DNA of 10,757 nucleotides from Bacteroidota bacterium. Lineage in GTDB: Bacteria; Bacteroidota; Bacteroidia; Bacteroidales; Marinifilaceae. Of this stretch, positions 6,492 through 10,757 are shown in pieces. How positions within the stretch are numbered: the stretch's first letter is position 1; each line of letters starts with the position of its first letter. Location: contig JAEXFF010000046.1 of assembly GCA_023400335.1 (NCBI GenBank), forward strand, positions 1 through 10,757, in the 5' to 3' direction. The notes beneath the pieces are model-generated. The model searched no databases and was not told where the DNA came from. It saw nothing but the letters and a program-made list of their open reading frames with translations. A program made the position numbers and the translations under genes.

Positions 6492-7388
6492 TCAGTTCCG
6501 GGAGCGAAATTCATTGGGAGTCGTACCGACGATACGTTTAAACATCCGGCTGAGGTGTTGGGGATACTGGAATCCGAGATTGTAAGCGATTTCACTCATC
6601 GTGTAATTCGTAGAAAGTAATTTTTCCTTTGCCATTCCGATCAATTTACCCTGAATATATTCGGATGCTGTTTTCCCGGTCTGTTTGCGTATCATATCCC
6701 CGAAATAGTTGGGGGAAAGGAATACTTTGTCGGCAAAATATTTGACAGAGGGGAGTCCTTGTTGCCGGGGCGTATCTCCTTCGAAATAGTCGTTAAGCAG
6801 TTGCTCAAAACGGACCATGATATCTTTGTTGACTTCGCTGCGGGTTACGAACTGGCGTTCATAAAAACGCATGCAATAATCGAGTAATAATCCGATGTTG
6901 GCACAAATCAGCCGCCGGCTGTGTTTGTCGATAGCATGTTCCAGTTCTTTTTCTATTTTATATAGTCCATCCATAATGATCTGACGCTCTTCTTCAGAAA
7001 GGTGAAGGGCTTCGTTGGTTTCGTAAGAAAAGAAACTATAGTTGCGTATTTCCTGTCCCAGGGCAGTTCCATGTATCAGGTCCGGGTGAAAAAGAATCCC
7101 GTGCGCTTGTGGTTGCATGTCTGGTAACATTTCCAGCTCAGTTACCTGTCCCGGGGCAAAACAGACGATTGTCCCGTCTTGATAGTCGTAATACTGCCGG
7201 CCGTATTTGATGTTTCCACATTTGATATCTTTCAGGAAAAGGGCATATACTTCATAGTGAAACCGGGCGCGTTCCGGCCATGTGGAGGCTTTCGTCAAAT
7301 CGACAACGCTTACCAGCGGATGACGGGTTTCAAGCCCGAAGATTTTGTTATAACGTTCAACGCTGTCTATTTTTATCATCTCTTCCAT
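6492..7388 (-). CDS. AraC-family transcriptional regulator with cupin-like sensor domain
   Basis: A 298-residue regulator. Residues 1-180 look like an AraC-type N-terminal sensor (beta-rich around 25-120, then helices). The C-terminal DNA-binding domain has two helix-turn-helix units, near 214-238 (SVKYFADKVFLSPNYFGDMI) and 263-285 (MSEIAYNLGFQYPQHLSRMF), and the family tail GTTPNEFR. The frame extends to a TTG at 7415, but that codon lies inside the -7 element (7413-7420), so the ATG at 7388 is the likely start; an ATG at 7379 is a second option. The gene is divergent from the flavodoxin-fold reductase at 7676, its most likely target. The ligand cannot be read from the sequence. Confidence 0.88.
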   Translation of the reverse strand: MEEMIKIDSVERYNKIFGLETRHPLVSVVDLTKASTWPERARFHYEVYALFLKDIKCGNIKYGRQYYDYQDGTIVCFAPGQVTELEMLPDMQPQAHGILFHPDLIHGTALGQEIRNYSFFSYETNEALHLSEEERQIIMDGLYKIEKELEHAIDKHSRRLICANIGLLLDYCMRFYERQFVTRSEVNKDIMVRFEQLLNDYFEGDTPRQQGLPSVKYFADKVFLSPNYFGDMIRKQTGKTASEYIQGKLIGMAKEKLLSTNYTMSEIAYNLGFQYPQHLSRMFKRIVGTTPNEFRSRN

Positions 7389-7412
7389 ACTGCTTAATCT
7401 TTTATGATATGA

Positions 7413-7420
7413 CAAATATA
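7413..7420 (-). promoter_or_regulatory. -7 element TATATTTG of the minus-strand AraC gene
   Basis: The minus strand reads TATATTTG, an exact TAnnTTTG match, with a leader of about 20 nt before the ATG at 7388. The -33 region is T-rich but has no clear TTTG. It overlaps the alternative TTG start, which argues against that start. Confidence 0.5.
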
Positions 7421-7675
7421 ATTTATTCTGTTTGAAAAATACGGACCGGATGCCGGAATCCTTGGATAAAGTGTAATTATCCGTAATTTATGCGCAAAGA
7501 AAGCTGATGTAAGGGGTGATTTTACAAGGAAAAAACCAGATGCAGGTTTGATTAAACAGTTCTTTTGGGGAAAGGACAACCCTAAAATCTGTAATTAAGG
7601 TATATTGTACGGTGATTTATCTACAAAGCGCCTGGGAAAGATGTACTATTTTGGTATCAGATAAAAAACAATTAT
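7421..7675. other. Divergent regulatory region between AraC gene and flavodoxin-fold gene
   Basis: This 255-nt region has no credible gene. It contains an inverted repeat GGATAA (7464-7469) / TTATCC (7477-7482) with a 7-nt spacer, and the duplicated CCGG of CCGGATGCCGG just before it. Either could be an operator for the divergent regulator. Near the plus-strand gene, TATTTTGG about 25 nt before the ATG at 7676 is an imperfect -7 candidate. The small minus-strand frame across 7394-7579 resembles no protein I know. Confidence 0.4.
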
Positions 7676-8215
7676 ATGAATAAAAAAGTATTGATATTGT
7701 CATCGAGTCCGCGTAAGGGCGGGAACTCAGATACGCTTTGCGGACAGTTTTTGCGCGGAGCGGCAGAAGCCGGAAATGTAACGGAAAAAATATTCCTGCG
7801 GGATAAAAAAATTGGTTATTGTACAGGCTGCAGCCTGTGTAGCCGGGATAGAAAACCTTGTCCGCAAAAAGACGATGCTGCGGAAATTATCCAAAAGATG
7901 CTCGCAGCCGATGTCATCGTCATGGGGACACCTGTCTATTTTTATACAATGTCTGCCCAGATGAAAACGCTGATTGACCGCTGTTGCGGGCTTTATACAG
8001 AGATGAGGAACAAAGAGTTTTATTTTATTATTACGGCTGCGGAGGACAAACAGGAGAAAATGCTCCGTACAGTGGATACTTTTCAGGGATTTCTGGATTG
8101 TCTGGAAAATCCTGTTATCAAGGGCGTTGTTTTCGGACGGGGTGTCTGGCATGTCGGGGAAATTGAGAATCACCCGGCTCTGCAACAGGCTTATGAAATG
8201 GGAAAAAACGTATAA
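7676..8215 (+). CDS. Flavodoxin-fold NAD(P)H-dependent FMN reductase / iron-sulfur flavoprotein-like
   Basis: A 179-residue cytoplasmic flavoprotein. The N-terminus KVLILSSSPRKGGNS (4-18) is the FMN-phosphate loop of the NADPH-dependent FMN reductase fold, and TPVYFYTMSAQMKTLIDR (85-102) is the second conserved block. Four Cys form C49-x2-C52-x2-C55-x6-C62, the compact pattern of archaeal iron-sulfur flavoproteins (Cx2Cx2Cx4-7C), so a 4Fe-4S cluster is possible. Many related bacterial proteins keep part of this motif without a proven cluster. The likely role is flavin-dependent reduction of a quinone or other small molecule. The divergent AraC gene probably regulates it. A decayed lipoprotein gene with a flavodoxin-like segment follows directly. 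Confidence 0.85.
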   Translation: MNKKVLILSSSPRKGGNSDTLCGQFLRGAAEAGNVTEKIFLRDKKIGYCTGCSLCSRDRKPCPQKDDAAEIIQKMLAADVIVMGTPVYFYTMSAQMKTLIDRCCGLYTEMRNKEFYFIITAAEDKQEKMLRTVDTFQGFLDCLENPVIKGVVFGRGVWHVGEIENHPALQQAYEMGKNV

Positions 8216-8233
8216 AAAGCTGAATATAAAAAG

Positions 8234-8521
8234 TTGTTGTTTGTTTCATTGATATGGCTGGCTGTAATGTCAGTGACAGCATGCGGGGGGGCGGACAAAG
8301 GACCGTTTATTCCGGTTGCTACGGAACAGCCGGAAGAATCTGCTCCCGATGCCCCGGGTCGCTGTCCGGTGGTTTACTGTTCGCGTACCGCTAATGCGAG
8401 GAAACGCTCTTGCTGACGTCGCTTTTACAGATCGGAAACCGCTTATGCGCCCTGGGGCAATGTGGCTGTCTTTTGCAAGAGCTGGCCGCAGAGCCGCGGA
8501 CTGATTAAAATTACACATTAA
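8234..8521 (+). pseudogene. Remnant lipoprotein: flavodoxin-like N-terminus joined to cyclophilin-like C-terminus
   Basis: The frame reads a lipoprotein signal (KKLLFVSLIWLAVMSVTACG, with the Cys of a lipobox), a Glu/Pro-rich linker, then PVVYCSRTANARKR. That last piece resembles the flavodoxin FMN loop VVYFSRTGNTR. A TGA at 8414-8416 interrupts it. The same frame continues as RRFYRSETAYAPWGNVAVF and SRGLIKITH to a TAA at 8519. YAPWGNxAxF...SRGLIK is typical of the C-terminus of the bacterial cyclophilin-like fold family. The cores of both domains are missing and there is no ATG at the expected start (only TTG or GAATATAAAAAG). I read it as the product of an internal deletion, either between two neighbouring genes or within a fusion gene. 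The 18 nt between it and the upstream reductase suggest a former operon. Confidence 0.62.
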
Positions 8522-8548
8522 CCCCCGTCCCCTTGTGCCGGAAAAAAA

Positions 8549-8565
8549 TGTCCGTTTTTTCCAAG
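8549..8565 (+). promoter_or_regulatory. 17-bp repeated element, copy 1, upstream of the tandem regulators
   Basis: TGTCCGTTTTTTCCAAG is identical to the sequence at 10313-10329. It ends exactly 20 nt before the TATTTTTG element, so it covers the -33 region. The bases around it differ between the two copies, so the match is not part of a longer duplication. A regulator-binding site, perhaps for one of the two AraC proteins encoded here, is inferred. Confidence 0.6.
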
Positions 8566-8585
8566 GCTTTTAAAGAGGGGTGAAT

Positions 8586-8593
8586 TATTTTTG
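8586..8593 (+). promoter_or_regulatory. -7 element TATTTTTG of the tandem AraC operon
   Basis: Exact TAnnTTTG match, only 5 nt before the ATG at 8599. Transcription would start close to the ATG, so the message may have almost no leader. The -33 position is taken up by the 17-bp repeat rather than a TTTG, as would suit an activator-dependent promoter. Confidence 0.55.
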
Positions 8594-8598
8594 CAGGT

Positions 8599-9390
8599 AT
8601 GGAAAAGTTTTGTATCCTGCAGCCAGCAGCCCCGCTTACGCCTTATGTCAGGCACTACTGGCTACTGGAAAGTGATGACATAACGCATGTGCAGAGGGTT
8701 ATCCCTACGGGACATGTGGAACTGGTGTTTCACCGGGGCAGTCCGCTGTTACGTAACGGACAGATCATTCCGCGGACTTCGGTGGCGGGACAGTCGCATT
8801 CCTTTGCCGACCTGCGGCTCACAGGAACAGTCAATATGATTGTAGTCGTCTTTCATTCATTTGGGGCAAAAGCGTTTTTTGACATGCCCCTTCACGAAGT
8901 GGGAGGGCGGGTGGTTCCGGCGGATGAACTGAATCTGGCCGGGTGGAAGGAACTGGAGGATAAACTTTCCGCTGACGTGGAGGATATCGATTGTATCCGT
9001 ATGATAGAAGCTTTTTTGATGAGCCGGCTCCGGCCTATTCCGGATTACAATTACAAACGAATGGCAGCGGCAGTTCAATCGGTTAATTCGTCTGCCGGAG
9101 CATTATCTGTATCACAATTGGCAGCGGAAGTTTGCTTGAGCAATAAACAGTTTTTGCGCATTTTCAATGAGCATGTCGGTACCTCCCCCAAGGAATTTAT
9201 GAGGGTAATCCGGTTTCATAAGGCATTGTTTATCCTGCAAAATAATCCCCGTATGAGTTTTACCCGTTTGGCCTGTGAATGCGGATATTACGACCAGGCA
9301 CACATGATCCGTGACTTCAGGTTGTTTTCGGGCTATACTCCCGGCGAATATGTGGCGGTATGTACCCCTTATTCCGACTATTTTTCATAG
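8599..9390 (+). CDS. AraC-family regulator with DUF6597-like N-terminal domain
   Basis: A 263-residue regulator. The N-terminus, with PYVRHYWLLES (15-25), RVIPTGHVELVFH (33-45) and a Gly-rich strand region, matches the DUF6597-type sensor of many AraC proteins. The C-terminus holds two helix-turn-helix units, about 170-194 (SVSQLAAEVCLSNKQFLRIF) and 220-244 (SFTRLACECGYYDQAHMIRD), followed by GYTPGEY. The length is usual for the family. The second regulator gene begins 9 nt after its stop, so both are made from one transcript. The 17-bp repeat in front of it and in front of the VOC gene suggests autoregulation or control by its partner. The effector is unknown. Confidence 0.88.
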   Translation: MEKFCILQPAAPLTPYVRHYWLLESDDITHVQRVIPTGHVELVFHRGSPLLRNGQIIPRTSVAGQSHSFADLRLTGTVNMIVVVFHSFGAKAFFDMPLHEVGGRVVPADELNLAGWKELEDKLSADVEDIDCIRMIEAFLMSRLRPIPDYNYKRMAAAVQSVNSSAGALSVSQLAAEVCLSNKQFLRIFNEHVGTSPKEFMRVIRFHKALFILQNNPRMSFTRLACECGYYDQAHMIRDFRLFSGYTPGEYVAVCTPYSDYFS

Positions 9391-9399
9391 CTTTGAAGC

Positions 9400-10305
9400 A
9401 TGGAACACATCAAAAAAATCAACAGAGTCATCGATTATATTACTCAGCAGCTGAACGCCCCTCTGTCGGTGGAGCAGTTAGCCGCTGTGGCAGGTTTGTC
9501 AAAGTATCATTTTCACAGGGTGTTTAAAGAACAGACGGGCGAGACTGTGGAAAAGTTTATTGTCCGGAAACGGATGGAAAAGGCGGGGCGGGAACTGTCC
9601 CGGCCCACAGATACCCCTGTAGCAGAAGTAGCTTACGGAGTAGGATATAGCTCGGTTGCCCTTTTCTGCCGCAAGTTCAAGGCTCATTTTGGTATGACTG
9701 CTACGGAATACCGCAGCAGGAACAGAGAAAAACAGAGCAAAAACAGACAATTGCCCCGCACGAATCAGGAATATGTCTCCGTTTTAACCCGCTACCTTTG
9801 CGACAATAAATCAATTAAAATTGGAGATAAAATGATGAACTGTACTTTTGAAATCAAACAGATTGAGCCGAAAAAGGTTGTTTACTACCGTCATGTCGGC
9901 GCTTTTAATCAGATGGGATCCTCTATCGGCAAATTGATGCAATGGGCTTATCCCCGGGGATTGGTGAAAAATCCTCCTTTGGTGGGAGCAAATTACCTCG
10001 ACGATCCGGACATTACTCCGGTCGATAAGTTGCAGTCGGATGTTTTTCTGGTGGTCGGTCAGGACGTCAAAGTAGATGGAGAGATCGGTCAGTATACCAT
10101 CGAAGGGGGACGGTATGCCGTCGGACGTTTTGAAATTGCGATGAATGAATTCGGCGATGCCTGGCATGCGATGTGTCAGCTGATTGCGGAACACGGCTGC
10201 CAGTCGGTAGACGGTCCGCACCACGAGCTTTACCTGAATAACCCGGACGAACATCCGGAAAAAAAGCACCTCGTGGATATTTATATTCCCGTAAAACCTC
10301 TTTAG
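9400..10305 (+). CDS. AraC-type DNA-binding domain fused to GyrI-like effector-binding domain
   Basis: A 301-residue protein with the domain order reversed from classical AraC. The DNA-binding domain comes first: helix-turn-helix units near 23-46 (SVEQLAAVAGLSKYHFHRVF) and 72-97 (VAEVAYGVGYSSVALFCRKF), followed by FGMTATEYR. After a charged linker (105-145), residues 148-300 form a GyrI-like small-molecule binding domain, recognised by VVYYRHVGAF (160-169), YLDDPDITPVDKLQSDV (199-215), GGRYAVGRF (236-244) and ELYLNNPDEHPEKK (276-289). The layout is that of Rob and related multidrug or stress regulators, which respond to hydrophobic or cationic compounds. It lies 9 nt after the first regulator and just before the VOC gene. 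Control of the VOC gene is inferred from position and the shared 17-bp element. Confidence 0.92.
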   Translation: MEHIKKINRVIDYITQQLNAPLSVEQLAAVAGLSKYHFHRVFKEQTGETVEKFIVRKRMEKAGRELSRPTDTPVAEVAYGVGYSSVALFCRKFKAHFGMTATEYRSRNREKQSKNRQLPRTNQEYVSVLTRYLCDNKSIKIGDKMMNCTFEIKQIEPKKVVYYRHVGAFNQMGSSIGKLMQWAYPRGLVKNPPLVGANYLDDPDITPVDKLQSDVFLVVGQDVKVDGEIGQYTIEGGRYAVGRFEIAMNEFGDAWHAMCQLIAEHGCQSVDGPHHELYLNNPDEHPEKKHLVDIYIPVKPL

Positions 10306-10312
10306 AGCAGAT

Positions 10313-10329
10313 TGTCCGTTTTTTCCAAG
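10313..10329 (+). promoter_or_regulatory. 17-bp repeated element, copy 2, upstream of the VOC gene
   Basis: TGTCCGTTTTTTCCAAG, identical to 8549-8565 and again ending exactly 20 nt before a TATTTTTG box. It begins 7 nt after the stop of the GyrI-like regulator gene, so the VOC gene seems to have its own regulated promoter. Confidence 0.6.
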
Positions 10330-10349
10330 TTTACCGGTTTGCCTCTTCT

Positions 10350-10357
10350 TATTTTTG
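10350..10357 (+). promoter_or_regulatory. -7 element TATTTTTG of the VOC gene
   Basis: Exact TAnnTTTG match and the same octamer, with the same preceding T, as at 8586-8593. The leader before the ATG at 10390 would be about 26 nt, a normal arrangement in this phylum. Confidence 0.58.
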
Positions 10358-10389
10358 GAGAGTCAATAGGACGCAAAACCATAAAAAAA

Positions 10390-10757
10390 ATGAAGATGAA
10401 AAACCGGATTGAATTTGTAGAAATCCCTGCTGCGGATTTCAGGCGTGCCGTAAAATTTTATGAAACTGTTTTCGGAGTGCAACTGACGGTGTGTGACAGT
10501 TGTGAATACGAGAAAATGGCTTTCTTCCCGCAAGCTGCGGACGGACCTAATTTGGCTATCTCCTGGGCGGCTGATTTCCGGCCGTCCCGGGATGGAATAT
10601 TGATCCACCTGAATGTGGAGGATATTGGTATAACTTTGGAATGTATCCGGCAGAATGGCGGCCGGATTGTCCGCCCGAAAACCAAAATCGAAGTGGAAGA
10701 ACGGGGCTATTTTGCGCTGTTTTCCGACAGCGAAGGGAATACGCTGGGGTTGTATGG
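10390..10757 (+). CDS. VOC (glyoxalase/bleomycin-resistance fold) family protein, 3' end cut off
   Basis: 122 codons are visible before the window ends; family members of this type are about 125-130 residues, so little is missing. The two VOC half-motifs are clear: an N-terminal EFVEIPAADFRRAVKFYETV (residues 8-27) and, later, GILIHLNVEDI, the segment ending NGGRIVRPK, then GYFALFSDSEGNTLGLY. The start is the ATG at 10390 (MKMKNRIEF); the ATG at 10396 is equally possible. VOC proteins bind metals or small molecules and include lyases, dioxygenases and drug-binding proteins; the substrate here cannot be told. Its promoter shares the 17-bp element with the regulator operon upstream, so it is the likely output gene of that operon. 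Confidence 0.88.
   Translation, partial: MKMKNRIEFVEIPAADFRRAVKFYETVFGVQLTVCDSCEYEKMAFFPQAADGPNLAISWAADFRPSRDGILIHLNVEDIGITLECIRQNGGRIVRPKTKIEVEERGYFALFSDSEGNTLGLY

Noticed and set aside
7461..7474. Partial reverse-strand match (CTTGGATAAAG) to the 17-bp repeated element
   Set aside because: Only the first half agrees, and the distance to the AraC -7 box is about 40 nt instead of 20, so it is not counted as a third copy.
7394..7579. 61-codon minus-strand frame in the divergent region
   Set aside because: No family motifs; it overlaps the AraC promoter and the likely operators.
9388..9395. TAGCTTTG, a -7-like match just before the second regulator gene
   Set aside because: It overlaps the stop codon of the first regulator and is too close to the ATG at 9400; the 9-nt gap fits simple co-transcription.
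1..10757. CRISPR arrays, tRNA/rRNA genes, transposases, toxin-antitoxin or defence genes
   Set aside because: No repeat-spacer pattern, RNA gene signature or matching protein motif was found in reading the window.

Overview
The window looks like chromosomal DNA from a gut-type member of the Bacteroidales. The evidence is the ribosomal cluster rpmB-rpmG-DUF4295 (DUF4295 is a Bacteroidota family), several promoters of the Bacteroidota type (TAnnTTTG at about -7, no clear Shine-Dalgarno), a lipoprotein peptidase and moderate GC. A genus such as Odoribacter is possible but cannot be proved from this sequence.

Left part, minus strand (1-4063): the start of cysD (cut by the window edge), cysC and cysQ. 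Together these activate sulfate to PAPS and remove the by-product PAP. Upstream of them is a 700-residue M3 family peptidyl-dipeptidase lipoprotein. The 1825-1960 gap contains a hairpin and a 13-bp perfect inverted repeat.

Middle, plus strand (4229-6309): a membrane protein that fuses a periplasmic FMN-binding domain (SGAT motif) to a NapH/NosR-like membrane part with two cytoplasmic Cys-x3-Cys motifs. It is followed by a compact operon for ribosomal proteins L28 and L33 and DUF4295, with a good promoter and a strong intrinsic terminator. DUF4295 is only 50 residues and easy to miss.

Right part (6492-10757): an accessory-looking redox and regulation block. A minus-strand AraC-type regulator is divergent from a small flavodoxin-fold reductase with a compact Cys motif. 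Next is a decayed lipoprotein gene that seems to join a flavodoxin-like N-terminus to a cyclophilin-like C-terminus. Then come two AraC-type regulators in tandem, one with a DUF6597-like sensor and one with a GyrI-like effector-binding domain, and a VOC (glyoxalase-fold) gene cut by the window end.

No RNA gene, IS element, CRISPR array or obviously new defence system is visible. The best unexplained signal is a 17-bp sequence present once before the first regulator of the tandem pair and once before the VOC gene. In both places it lies exactly 20 nt upstream of the same TATTTTTG element, which suggests a shared operator and a small regulon.
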